DNA of 64,000 bases from a virus: the IMG/VR virus record IMGVR_UViG_3300023179_000009, positions 248,001 through 312,000 of that record, one strand, 5' to 3'. A model generated the notes under the pieces. The model saw nothing but the letters and a program-made list of their open reading frames with translations. It had not been told where the DNA came from and searched no databases. This document shows, one piece after another, positions 8,277 through 16,404 of this stretch (within the stretch, counting starts at the first letter, position 1; each line of letters begins with the position of its first letter). The position numbers and the translations under genes are program-made.

Positions 8277-9817
8277 TTTTCTTGTGGTATTGAAATTAGT
8301 TCTATATCATCTTTTTCTTTAAAATCATACAAAGCATCACTATAAGTGTTGCATATAGGCTTCCCAGGTCCATTTAAACTTGTATTTATTATACACTCAC
8401 TCCCAGTTATTCTACCGTACTCAACAAGTAGTTCGTGTAACCAAGGATCTTTTTCCTTGTGAACCACTTGCGGCCTACTACTGTTGTCTTTGTGTACAAT
8501 TGCTGGACACTCCATTTTTGCTGCCAGATTACATTCACAACGATACTGCATGTATTCTCCTTTGGGACCAGTAAAATATCTGTCGAAGCTTTCTGCGGTT
8601 ACCATCGGAGCTAATGGGCGATAATATTCTCTTCCTTTTAACTCTTGCGAGACACGTTTTAAATTCTCATACTTACTGGCATTTGCTAATATAGATCTGA
8701 AACCCAAAGCTCTAGGGCCACACTCCGCTTTTCCACGAAGCAAGCCCACAACTTTATCTTGGGCTATCAGCTTCGCTATTTCTTTTGGCTCTTGTGGCCC
8801 TATTTTTGACAGAGGTTCTTGCAAATACATTATTGAAGGTGTTTTTAAAGCTTTTGGCCATTTTCCTTTATCTAAAAAATAACCATAAGAAGCGGCCCCC
8901 AAAACTAAACCACTATCATTTATAGCTGGTCCGAAAACAAAATCCTTAACGTAACTTGCTATATTAGTGTTCAATTCAAGAGCTAAACATGTTCCACCGC
9001 CGACCACTATTCCTAATTCTTTGTTTGGGATAAAATTTTCTAAATTCTTTTTTATTGAATCCCATGTACGATTTATCCAAAATTTATAAAATTTTGCTAT
9101 AAATTTAAGATCCTCTTCAGACGGATTGGGAAACCAAGGAAAACTTGGAATATACTCTTGTTGTCCGGGGGTCCACAACCACGCTGGGGGTGGCATATAA
9201 GGTTTTGTGAAAGATTCGACTAATCTCACAATATCATCCTCAGAAATTTTTTCTTTTGTGTCTTCTAAAAAACCAGACAACCCCATAGCTTTACCGGCAC
9301 TATTAAAACCCAACATCGACCCCAAACTACAACTGCTTGGTATAGGTGGGTCACACACTTTTAAAGAAAACCCATCTTCATTAATCATTCCGCAAAAACA
9401 ACTTCCTAAAACCATGCCATCTGCGTTTGGGCCAGCGCCGTCAAAAGCCAAAGCAAATCTTGTTTCGTCATTTTTTCTAAAAAACCAAGAAGATAATATA
9501 TGGCATAAGTGATGGCTTATGCAGTAGTTTGGCTCATATCTTATGTTTTTTTTCATCCACTCACTGAAGGTTGATTTCATTGCAACAACCGGATGTTGCC
9601 CTTCTATTGTTTCATAATTTAATCCCATGGGTGGCACGCAAACGATATCTTCTTTACTTGGAGGAGGAATAAAATCTAATATTTCTGCCAGACTGTTTTC
9701 TGTTTTTACTCGTTTACCATAACGTTCTGCGTGTGCGTAAAATTCCAAATTGCCACTCTCGTCAAGAATAGCCACTCCAGAATCGTGATAACCACCATAA
9801 AATCCATAATATCTCAT
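8273..9817 (-). CDS. Carbamoyltransferase (NodU/CmcH family)
   Basis: This 514-residue protein spans most of a NodU/CmcH/TobZ-type O-carbamoyltransferase, which transfers the carbamoyl group of carbamoyl phosphate, through a carbamoyl-AMP intermediate, to a hydroxyl. The start YYGFYGGYHDSGVAILDE is the ASKHA-like phosphate strand. HHLCHILSSWFF holds the metal-binding histidines, followed by FALAFDGAGPNADG and VVGGGTCLALELNTNI. The diagnostic AECGPRALGFRSIL of the C-terminal YrdC-like half is present. Flanked by glycosyltransferases and radical-SAM-like genes, it probably decorates a sugar on virion, DNA or host surface. Minus strand. Confidence 0.9.
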   Translation of the reverse strand: MRYYGFYGGYHDSGVAILDESGNLEFYAHAERYGKRVKTENSLAEILDFIPPPSKEDIVCVPPMGLNYETIEGQHPVVAMKSTFSEWMKKNIRYEPNYCISHHLCHILSSWFFRKNDETRFALAFDGAGPNADGMVLGSCFCGMINEDGFSLKVCDPPIPSSCSLGSMLGFNSAGKAMGLSGFLEDTKEKISEDDIVRLVESFTKPYMPPPAWLWTPGQQEYIPSFPWFPNPSEEDLKFIAKFYKFWINRTWDSIKKNLENFIPNKELGIVVGGGTCLALELNTNIASYVKDFVFGPAINDSGLVLGAASYGYFLDKGKWPKALKTPSIMYLQEPLSKIGPQEPKEIAKLIAQDKVVGLLRGKAECGPRALGFRSILANASKYENLKRVSQELKGREYYRPLAPMVTAESFDRYFTGPKGEYMQYRCECNLAAKMECPAIVHKDNSSRPQVVHKEKDPWLHELLVEYGRITGSECIINTSLNGPGKPICNTYSDALYDFKEKDDIELISIPQEN

Positions 9818-9844
9818 ATCTTCCTCTATAATTGATGCATAATT

Positions 9845-9852
9845 TATAAATA
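9845..9852 (+). promoter_or_regulatory. T4-late-like promoter box TATAAATA
   Basis: An exact TATAAATA lies 23 nt before the ATG at 9876, where no Shine-Dalgarno is visible. This is the best match in the window to the T4 late promoter consensus. Activity is inferred only. Confidence 0.4.
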
Positions 9853-9875
9853 CATATTATACATTAAATTATTTT

Positions 9876-10955
9876 ATGTTAAAAAACCCAGATAACCAAT
9901 CAACCAATTTTGCTTTTTGCTCCAATCCTTTCACGAAAGTGATATTAACCAGTTGGGGCGAAGTTTCTATGTGCTGCCATCAACATACCCAACTGGGAAA
10001 ATTAGACGAAAAAACCGATATTTTGGATATTTGGAATAATTTTGTTGCAAAAGAAATAAGAGAATTTACAAAAAATGGAAAATTGCACCCAGTTTGTTTT
10101 TCTTGGAATGTTTGTCCATTTATCACTAAGTTAAAAAAACCTTTTTATTTTGAATCTTATAAAAATTCTCGTTTTCCAATATTTTTAGAAATATGTTTGC
10201 CGGATAAGCATTGCAATATCGGCGGAGAAACACCTGATGAGGATAACCCAGCTTGCATTATGTGTGCAAGAAACTTTCACAAGCCAGACCAGCCGGATAT
10301 GACAGATTTTTTATGCGAAAAAGCAAAATCATTAATGCCCTATTTAAGATTTTTAAGTGTTTTGGGCATAGCAGAACCTTTTTGGAAGGATGCAGTTTTT
10401 AGAATTTTTGAAAAACTAGATTTTAAAAAATATAAAAATGAAATAGAATTTACAACAAATACTAATGGAACTTGTTTGAACGAGAAAACATCATTAAAGT
10501 TTTTTAATTCAACTACTAAATCTAATATCTCTTGGTCATTAGACGCTGCCGATCCAATTACTTTTAAAAAAATTAGAAGACTTGATTTGTATGACCAAGT
10601 AATAGAGAATTTAAAAAGATGGATTAAAATGAGAGAAAAATTTGGTGGCAAAAAACAACACAGAGTTTCTATTTACAACAACATAAACATGTTAAACGTT
10701 CACGAAATGTCTAAAATGGTGGAAACAGCACACAAGTTAAATGTTGAAAAACTAACAATGATCCCCACCTCAGACCAATTAGGCATTGTAAAATTGGGAG
10801 ATTTGTTGCTCAATAAAAAAAACGTTGATCTTTTTAAACAAGAGTCTGAGAAAGCGACGAGTCTGGCAAAAAAATTAGGTGTAGAATTAGAATATCCTAA
10901 ATGTTTTGATCTGGTTCCTCCCACTGTTGAGCAGTTGGTTCAATTAAGCATTTGA
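9876..10955 (+). CDS. Radical-SAM/SPASM-like protein, paralogue C
   Basis: 359 residues, with the same permuted layout as paralogues A and B. The N-terminal module is FCSNPFTKVILTSWGEVSM...CCHQ with VCFSWNVCPF. The core has LPDKHCNIGG and ACIMCARN (C-x13-C-x2-C), then GIAEPFWKDAVF, NINMLNVHEMSKMV, and a C-terminus VEQLVQLSI that matches the ends of A and B. Three diverged, intact paralogues in 7 kb suggest different targets of one chemistry. No Shine-Dalgarno is visible before the ATG. Confidence 0.65.
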   Translation: MLKNPDNQSTNFAFCSNPFTKVILTSWGEVSMCCHQHTQLGKLDEKTDILDIWNNFVAKEIREFTKNGKLHPVCFSWNVCPFITKLKKPFYFESYKNSRFPIFLEICLPDKHCNIGGETPDEDNPACIMCARNFHKPDQPDMTDFLCEKAKSLMPYLRFLSVLGIAEPFWKDAVFRIFEKLDFKKYKNEIEFTTNTNGTCLNEKTSLKFFNSTTKSNISWSLDAADPITFKKIRRLDLYDQVIENLKRWIKMREKFGGKKQHRVSIYNNINMLNVHEMSKMVETAHKLNVEKLTMIPTSDQLGIVKLGDLLLNKKNVDLFKQESEKATSLAKKLGVELEYPKCFDLVPPTVEQLVQLSI

Positions 10956-10965
10956 GTTAACAATC

Positions 10966-10972
10966 CTAAATA
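10966..10972 (+). promoter_or_regulatory. Late-promoter-like CTAAATA box
   Basis: CTAAATA lies 27 nt before the ATG at 11000, close to the spacing of similar boxes upstream of other genes in this block. Candidate only. Confidence 0.3.
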
Positions 10973-10999
10973 AAATATAACATAACTAAAGGAGGATTT

Positions 11000-11248
11000 A
11001 TGTTTTATATAATTGGTTGGTTGTTTTATGGCTTATTAGTAGGCTTAATCGCAAAAGCATTCCACCCTGGGAATGAAGCACAAGGTTTTCTTCCAACAAT
11101 TGGTATCGGAATAGCTGGCAGCTATGTCGGTGGCTTAATCAACTATTTAATTGGTGCGGGCGGTAGCCCAATTTCGCCATCAGGCTTTGTTATGGGAATA
11201 GTTGGAGGTGTATTGTTTTGTTGGATCTATAAAAAATATTTAGCCTAA
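11000..11248 (+). CDS. GlsB/YeaQ/YmgE-family small membrane protein
   Basis: 82 residues, nearly all hydrophobic, with three predicted membrane segments and glycine-rich turns (GLLVGLIAKAFHPG, GIGIAGSYVGGLI, GFVMGIVGGVLFCWIYKK). This is the pattern of the transglycosylase-associated GlsB/YeaQ/YmgE family of bacterial stress proteins. It would sit in the host inner membrane. AAAGGAGG is well placed before the ATG and a strong hairpin follows at once, so it is probably a single-gene transcript. The role in a phage is unknown. Confidence 0.85.
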   Translation: MFYIIGWLFYGLLVGLIAKAFHPGNEAQGFLPTIGIGIAGSYVGGLINYLIGAGGSPISPSGFVMGIVGGVLFCWIYKKYLA

Positions 11249-11250
11249 AT

Positions 11251-11285
11251 TTTTTTTGGGGGGCAAAAACTGCCCCCCAAAAAAA
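11251..11285. terminator. Strong bidirectional rho-independent terminator
   Basis: Seven T, six G, CA, a short loop, TG, six C and seven A form a near-perfect stem of about 15 bp with a T-run on either strand. It lies immediately after the GlsB-like gene and before the gene at 11306. Confidence 0.85.
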
Positions 11286-11305
11286 TATTTGCAACGGAGG
11301 GAGCC

Positions 11306-11635
11306 GTGCAAAAATTTTGTTTTTCTTTTAAGCCCTACACACTCAACAAATTGTGGTTTTTTGATGATCTAAAAAATGGATTAGTCAAAGAAGCACTTAC
11401 CGATGGTGTTCCCGAGGTGATAATTCGTGCTTGTCAAAAAAGCAATCTGATGCAAAATATTGAAGTGCATTTTGCAGATTTTCGTTTTGGTCGTTTTTAT
11501 CTAGATTTTCAAAAGCCATTGAGAAATGGAAATCTTTATTCTTGGAAAGAAGAAAATTTAAAATGTTGGTTCTGTCCAGCTTTATTGAAGTATTTTATAA
11601 AACCTCCAAAAAAGATTTGGTTCTCCGTAATTTAA
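11306..11635 (+). CDS. Uncharacterised 109-residue protein
   Basis: GTG start with a good ribosome site (GGAGGGAG, spaced 5 nt). The protein has no signal peptide or membrane helix. It carries WFFDDLKNGLVKEALTDGVP near the N-terminus and a conserved-looking CWFCPALLKYFIKPPKKIW at the C-terminus. It reminds me of a small uncharacterised bacterial family (DUF6717-like), but that is recall and untested. It is flanked by terminators on both sides and so appears to be its own unit. Confidence 0.6.
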   Translation: MQKFCFSFKPYTLNKLWFFDDLKNGLVKEALTDGVPEVIIRACQKSNLMQNIEVHFADFRFGRFYLDFQKPLRNGNLYSWKEENLKCWFCPALLKYFIKPPKKIWFSVI

Positions 11636-11693
11636 CAAAAAACTTAAATCAAAATCAGATTTGCTGATTATATTATATTTTGATATATTTATG

Positions 11694-11751
11694 GCCCGGT
11701 GGTGTGTACGATCTGGTTCGACTCCAGCCTCACATCATCGGGCTTTTTTTT
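11694..11751 (+). terminator. Long structured terminator with tRNA T-arm-like inner hairpin
   Basis: GCCCGGTGGTGTG (11694-11706) pairs along its whole length, with two G-U wobbles, with CACATCATCGGGC (11731-11743), and eight T follow. Inside is CTGGTTCGACTCCAG, which has the exact form of a tRNA T-arm with a B-box-like GGTTCGACTCC. There are no D or anticodon arms and no acceptor, so it is not a tRNA gene. It lies only 9 bp before the ATPase start, so it may act as an attenuator or processing element. Confidence 0.6.
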
Positions 11752-11760
11752 GGAGATTTT

Positions 11761-13512
11761 ATGGAAAACCAACAAGATATTCAATCACACATTGAAAGAG
11801 AAGTTCAAAGAAAAACAAGCAGACTTCTCATACAGCACAACGAAGAAATTTCTGAACTAAAAAAAATTATCGAACAGTGCAGATCGGATTTGGTTCGCCA
11901 ACACAATATTATATCCAAATTATCGTCTGAGCCTTTAGTTTATGGTTATTTGCTCAAAGTCCACAAATTAGTGGATCCTGCTTGTTTTAAAAACAACGAT
12001 GAAATCATTGTCGTTGATGAAAACAGTCCACATTTTCAAAAAGGTGGCAAGATAATTCTTGCGTCGAGTTACGATAGTGTTGTTGATGAACATGGTAGTG
12101 TTCTCGTTAGATTAGTAGACGACACAGAGGAAAGATTTTTTATAGGCTCAAAGCAAGGACAATCCGCACAAATTCGCCTAACACAAAAAGCCGATGGCAC
12201 CTACGCTGTAGTGCAAATTGATGGCAAGCCATGGGAAATACAAGGTTTGCCATTTTTAGATCTTTGCGTAGGCGATTCAGTAAAAGTAAAACCAGATAAT
12301 AAAGCCATAGTTGATAAGGCAGAGGACTTGCCTGCTGGCCCAATTTGTATCGTATCCGCCGTGTTGGATCAAAATATAGAAGTCTTATATAAGGGAGATA
12401 AATTTTTAGTTTTCAATCCTAAAAACTTCACCCTAGAAGAAGGTGATAGAGTCCTAACGGACTACAATCTTTTTTCTGTTACAAAAAAACTTGAAAAAGA
12501 AAATCATTCAAAATATAAAATTTCCCAAGATTTGAATGTGAGTTGGGATGATGTCGGTGGATTAGACTTTGCAAAACAAGAATTAAAAAGCGCTTTGGAA
12601 TTTCCTTTTTTGTATCCACATCTTTTTGACCATTATAACATAGAGGGTTTACGTGGAGTTTTATTATATGGCCCACCAGGATGCGGAAAGACTCTTCTTG
12701 CAAGAGTGTGTGCTCATTCAATTGCAAAAATTCATGGAAAACAAGCAATAGACTCGGCATACATTTATGTGAAATCACCAGAAATCTTAGATAAATGGGT
12801 TGGCAATACCGAAAGAGAAATTCGTGAATTATTTGAACGTGGCAGAAAGCATTATCGTGAACATGGCTACAAAGCAATTCTTGCAATCGACGAAGCAGAT
12901 GCAATCATGCCCCAACGTGGCACACGCAGAAGCAGTGACATATCTGACACTATAGTACCTATGTTTTTGGGAGAAATGGATGGCATTGATAGCGTTCAAA
13001 CAAAAGAGAATCCAATTGTGATTCTTATGACCAATCGTGCCGATGTGTTGGATCCGGCAATTACTCGCCCAGGAAGAATCAGCCGCCATATCAAAATCGA
13101 TAGACCAAACGAGATCACATCGATTGACATATTAAAAATTCACTCTGATCGGGTTCCTTTTTCTAAAGAAGAAGAAAAAGAGGCACTTTTAACCATCACA
13201 ACAGCCGATGTTTTTTCTAAAAATCACACCCTATACAGGGTCAACAATGAATATGATTTTACACTTGGAAATTGTGTGAATGGAGCTATGTTGTCAAATA
13301 TTTTAGAAATTGCTAAAATGAATGCACTGCATAGAGATATTGAAAATAAAACAACCACCGGTGTGGATCTGGAAGACTTTCGTTTAGCGGTCAAAAAAGT
13401 TTATCGTCAACAAAGAGGATTAAATCACTCATACGATTTACAGGACTTTGCTGAAAGTTTAGGAATTCAACATCAAAATATGCAAGTTGAACGTTGCTTT
13501 GGATCTTTTTAA
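11761..13512 (+). CDS. Proteasome-ATPase-like AAA protein (ARC/Mpa type)
   Basis: 583 residues arranged like the bacterial proteasome ATPase: an N-terminal coiled coil (about 1-60), a region of two OB-like beta domains (about 60-230), then one AAA domain with Walker A GPPGCGKT near 304, Walker B AILAIDEADAI near 373 and ARPGR-type finger (TRPGRISRHIKI). Family members form hexameric rings that thread proteins into the 20S proteasome. The C-terminus ends CFGSF, not the HbYX/GQYL tail that docks on a 20S core. The start at 11761 follows TTTGGAGATTTT; an upstream in-frame start would run through the terminator. No proteasome subunits or Pup are seen. Confidence 0.85.
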   Translation: MENQQDIQSHIEREVQRKTSRLLIQHNEEISELKKIIEQCRSDLVRQHNIISKLSSEPLVYGYLLKVHKLVDPACFKNNDEIIVVDENSPHFQKGGKIILASSYDSVVDEHGSVLVRLVDDTEERFFIGSKQGQSAQIRLTQKADGTYAVVQIDGKPWEIQGLPFLDLCVGDSVKVKPDNKAIVDKAEDLPAGPICIVSAVLDQNIEVLYKGDKFLVFNPKNFTLEEGDRVLTDYNLFSVTKKLEKENHSKYKISQDLNVSWDDVGGLDFAKQELKSALEFPFLYPHLFDHYNIEGLRGVLLYGPPGCGKTLLARVCAHSIAKIHGKQAIDSAYIYVKSPEILDKWVGNTEREIRELFERGRKHYREHGYKAILAIDEADAIMPQRGTRRSSDISDTIVPMFLGEMDGIDSVQTKENPIVILMTNRADVLDPAITRPGRISRHIKIDRPNEITSIDILKIHSDRVPFSKEEEKEALLTITTADVFSKNHTLYRVNNEYDFTLGNCVNGAMLSNILEIAKMNALHRDIENKTTTGVDLEDFRLAVKKVYRQQRGLNHSYDLQDFAESLGIQHQNMQVERCFGSF

Positions 13513-13530
13513 AAAGGAAAAATAAAAATT

Positions 13531-14031
13531 ATGGACGCTTTAACATCTAAATTTAACATTTACGATATTGAAACTTTAATAGAGGCTATGGGCGACTGGG
13601 AAATGATGGGCAACCATGATTTCCACGTGTTGCAAATGATAAAAAATGCACCCATGCCACCAGAAGATTCGGAAGCTTTTGATGTTATGCACCAAATAAA
13701 AGAAGTGTTTCGCTCAAGAGAAAAAGATATTTTGGCCGGGAGAGCCATGCGACAAGAAAAAGCTATATTTCTCAAAGCCAAATTGCTAATGGTTCGCAGC
13801 AAACTTACGAGTGGTCAACTTTTTGATATGGGCGAAAACAGCGATGCTGTGAATCAACAAAATACACAACAATCAGCAAAAGCAATTGCAAAAAAGAATT
13901 TAGAAAAATCGAATCTAGAAAAAAGATTGGAAATGGCTGAATATTTCATAAAAGATCTCGGTGTTTGGGATCATTTTCAAAAGTTCATATCAGAAACCGC
14001 AGGTGCTTTAGACAAAAATAAGAGTAAATGA
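13531..14031 (+). CDS. Uncharacterised helical protein
   Basis: 166 residues, mostly charged and helical, with a Gln/Lys-rich stretch (QQNTQQSAKAIAKKNLEKS). No domain is recognised. It follows the proteasome-ATPase-like gene by 18 bp and overlaps the methyltransferase by 4 bp, so the three are probably one operon. It could be a partner or adaptor of either neighbour, but nothing in the sequence shows it. Confidence 0.65.
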   Translation: MDALTSKFNIYDIETLIEAMGDWEMMGNHDFHVLQMIKNAPMPPEDSEAFDVMHQIKEVFRSREKDILAGRAMRQEKAIFLKAKLLMVRSKLTSGQLFDMGENSDAVNQQNTQQSAKAIAKKNLEKSNLEKRLEMAEYFIKDLGVWDHFQKFISETAGALDKNKSK

Positions 14032-14990
14032 AAAACATCAATATATTTCAGGGCGATTGTATTGATGTTGAAAAAAGAATTCCTGATGAATCGGTGGATC
14101 TTGGAATTTTTGATCCTCCTTTTGGCTTGGGTGAGTCTAATTTTGACAAACATTATAATCGAGACGAAAATAACGTACTTGTTGGCTACAAAGAAGCCCC
14201 AAAAGATTATGAAAAGTGGACACACGAGTGGCTAACAGAGGCCGTTCGTGTTTTGAAGCCTAATGGTTCCATGTACGTTTTTATGGGACACACAAATCTT
14301 AGGCACCTTCTTAATGCCGCCCATAAACTGAATTTATTTGAAATAAATCATTTAATATGGAGATATAATTTTGGAGTTTATACAAAGAAAAAGTTTGTGA
14401 CATCCCATTATCATATTCTCTATTACAAGAAATCCAAAATTTCCAAAGTCAAGTTTAATACTTTTTGTCGATTTGGTTCTCAAGAAAAAGACAACAAAAA
14501 TGGATCTTTGCTTTATCAAGACTTAGAAGACGTTTTTGTGGTAAATCGTGAGTACGCTTTTGGAGAGAAAAAAAATCAAAATAAATTACCCGAAGAAATC
14601 ATAAAAAAATTAATATTGTATTCTTCAAATGAAAATGATGTGGTTTGCGATTTCTTTATGGGTAATTTTACCACAGCACTAGCCGCAATTAAACTCGGCA
14701 GGAAAGTTGCTGGTTATGAAATTAACAAAAATTCTTATGACTACAATATTAAAAAAGTTGAAAATATTGAATATGGTTGCGACTTAAAAAATTTAAAAAA
14801 AGTTGAAAATTTAAAACCATTGAATCAAGGCAAAAAAATAACAAAAGAAGAAATTGATTCTATAAAAAAAGATTATCTTTTAATGCTAGAAAAAGGTTTT
14901 AAAAAAGGTAACATCCATTTAGAATTACAAAAAAAATATGGCAGGGGCAGATTTGCCATCAAAAACATTCTTGACAAGTGCTTGTTTTAA
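14028..14990 (+). CDS. DNA methyltransferase (N6-adenine/N4-cytosine, beta class)
   Basis: 320 residues. The catalytic motif IV is DLGIFDPPFGLG near residue 26 and precedes the SAM-binding motif I (VCDFFMGNFTTALAA, then GYEIN) near residue 205; this order defines beta-class amino methyltransferases. The C-terminal 70 residues are Lys-rich and look like a small HTH or DNA-contact tail. It would methylate phage DNA at a specific site, typically as protection from host restriction. No cognate restriction enzyme is adjacent, so it appears orphan. It is coupled to the preceding gene by ATGA. Confidence 0.9.
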   Translation: MKNINIFQGDCIDVEKRIPDESVDLGIFDPPFGLGESNFDKHYNRDENNVLVGYKEAPKDYEKWTHEWLTEAVRVLKPNGSMYVFMGHTNLRHLLNAAHKLNLFEINHLIWRYNFGVYTKKKFVTSHYHILYYKKSKISKVKFNTFCRFGSQEKDNKNGSLLYQDLEDVFVVNREYAFGEKKNQNKLPEEIIKKLILYSSNENDVVCDFFMGNFTTALAAIKLGRKVAGYEINKNSYDYNIKKVENIEYGCDLKNLKKVENLKPLNQGKKITKEEIDSIKKDYLLMLEKGFKKGNIHLELQKKYGRGRFAIKNILDKCLF

Positions 14991-14995
14991 ATTTT

Positions 14996-15024
14996 CAAAT
15001 ACTAAATATATTGTTTAGTATTTG
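14996..15024. repeat. Inverted repeat between methyltransferase and HNH genes
   Basis: CAAATACTAAA pairs exactly with TTTAGTATTTG across a 7-nt loop. It also contains a CTAAATA late-promoter-like box (15002-15008), 25 nt before the HNH start. No T-run follows, so it is not a classic terminator. Confidence 0.5.
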
Positions 15025-15033
15025 GTGGTCTAA

Positions 15034-15696
15034 ATGTCATGTTGGAAATCCATAGTCACAGTTACTTGGGAATTTGACTCTCTTGAATCTCGTCAAGAAT
15101 GTTTAAAAAAAGTTAAATCTCAAATAGATGAAATTATAGAATCTTCTCCTCACGGTCAAGATTTTGAGAACTTCGCTGTTCAAGTCGATCTTGTCAAGAT
15201 GAAAGATCGCAATAAGTTAATTCATATAAAAAAATATGAGCCAGAAGAAATTTTTTCTTTGGTTACACACGAAGAAGAAAAAATAGAGTTTATAGTTGGT
15301 GAAAAAAGTTATTTTGTCAAAATGAATTCAAGTCGTTATCACGTTTTTAAATCTAATCAAAATTGTGTTTCTTGCGGGTTGCAAGGCAAATACATGATAC
15401 TAGACATTAATCCTAGCGATATGTGTCCTCATTTTAATTTCTATGCTGAAGAAAACGGCAGACTCGTTTTGATGACGAAAGATCATATAGTCGCTAAATC
15501 AAAAGGAGGCACTAATGATTTATCTAATTTCCAAACCTGTTGTGCTGTTTGTAATAATTTAAAAGCCGACTATGACTTGAGTTATTGCAATGTTAAAGAA
15601 TTAAGAGAAATCTATAAAAATGACAACAAACTTTCCAAGAAAGAGTTGCGTGATCTTATTAATAAAACAAGAGAAAAAATGATATCAAAAAATTAA
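15034..15696 (+). CDS. HNH endonuclease
   Basis: 220 residues. The C-terminal half has an HNH fold with structural zinc cysteines: CVSCG near residue 110, LMTKDHIVAKSKGGTNDLSN with the catalytic DH pair near 149, and CCAVCNNLKAD near 170. The N-terminal 100 residues are unrecognised. It is free-standing, starts after a hairpin and converges on the minus-strand gene at 15700. It could be a homing endonuclease or a phage nuclease acting on host DNA; no flanking duplication was noticed. Confidence 0.8.
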   Translation: MSCWKSIVTVTWEFDSLESRQECLKKVKSQIDEIIESSPHGQDFENFAVQVDLVKMKDRNKLIHIKKYEPEEIFSLVTHEEEKIEFIVGEKSYFVKMNSSRYHVFKSNQNCVSCGLQGKYMILDINPSDMCPHFNFYAEENGRLVLMTKDHIVAKSKGGTNDLSNFQTCCAVCNNLKADYDLSYCNVKELREIYKNDNKLSKKELRDLINKTREKMISKN

Positions 15697-15699
15697 TTT

Positions 15700-16404
15700 T
15701 CATAAAAACTTAAATCTTGATTTTTGCTCATCATAGTGGTTGTATTTTAAATAATTTGATATCACAAAAGCCAGCACAGTTCCCATGTTTGATGCTTCCT
15801 CTTTATTTTTTCTAAATTTATAAGGTATTTCTAGTTGCATTGATTGAACCATGGCATCATTGCTGTGTTTTCTAAAATATTGATTCAAGTTATTTGTATC
15901 TCTACCGGCATATCTACCACCACCTTTTCCTTCAAACACACTTTTTTTAACAACATTTTCAAAACAATCACAAAATAAATTTTTCCTCCATAATTGACAA
16001 GTCAGACTGTCTTTTTTTATCCCCAACCCGTAACCTACCACCATAGCAACTTCTTCACCGGCTCTTTTGTGAACTATATCACCACATCCGTGAATATAAA
16101 AAATATTTAATTCATTTATTTTATGCAATTTGTTAACAATTTTATTTTTTAATTTAATTATCGGCTTGAGAAACTCTTCGTAAACTACGTCTTGTTTGCA
16201 ATGATCAATTCTATTGCAATTTGCTTTATCGTTGTTGACATCAACCAACTCCGACCTCTCGAAACCTCTGTTTATAACGGCATAACAATTTAGTTCTTTT
16301 GCGGCCTTTTCCGCAATAACATCTGTATTGGTGTCGTCTGCACCGTGGGGTGCAACCAACATTACATTTTTTTTACCTAAGATTATAGACACACGTTCTT
16401 TCAT
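15700..16404 (-). CDS. N-formylglutamate amidohydrolase-like protein
   Basis: 234 residues. The start VMLVAPHGADDTNTDVIAEK, then AVINRGFERSELVDVNND and a late QSMQLEIPYKFRK, match the order of motifs in the N-formylglutamate amidohydrolase/poly-gamma-glutamate hydrolase superfamily: zinc ligands in a PHG-like motif and a final QLEI segment. FYIHGCGD in the middle adds a further histidine. It could hydrolyse a glutamyl or peptide amide, possibly a capsule component. It overlaps the next minus-strand gene by 4 bp. Recognition rests on motif order only. Confidence 0.55.
   Translation of the reverse strand: MKERVSIILGKKNVMLVAPHGADDTNTDVIAEKAAKELNCYAVINRGFERSELVDVNNDKANCNRIDHCKQDVVYEEFLKPIIKLKNKIVNKLHKINELNIFYIHGCGDIVHKRAGEEVAMVVGYGLGIKKDSLTCQLWRKNLFCDCFENVVKKSVFEGKGGGRYAGRDTNNLNQYFRKHSNDAMVQSMQLEIPYKFRKNKEEASNMGTVLAFVISNYLKYNHYDEQKSRFKFL

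Noticed and set aside
11694-11743. A tRNA gene, because of the T-arm-like GGTTCGACTCC
   Set aside because: No D arm, anticodon arm or acceptor; the outer 13-bp stem and T-run make it a terminator.
11680-11760. Upstream extension of the ARC/Mpa-like ATPase to 11680
   Set aside because: The extension reads through the terminator hairpin; ATG 11761 has a good ribosome site and fits the family's coiled-coil start.
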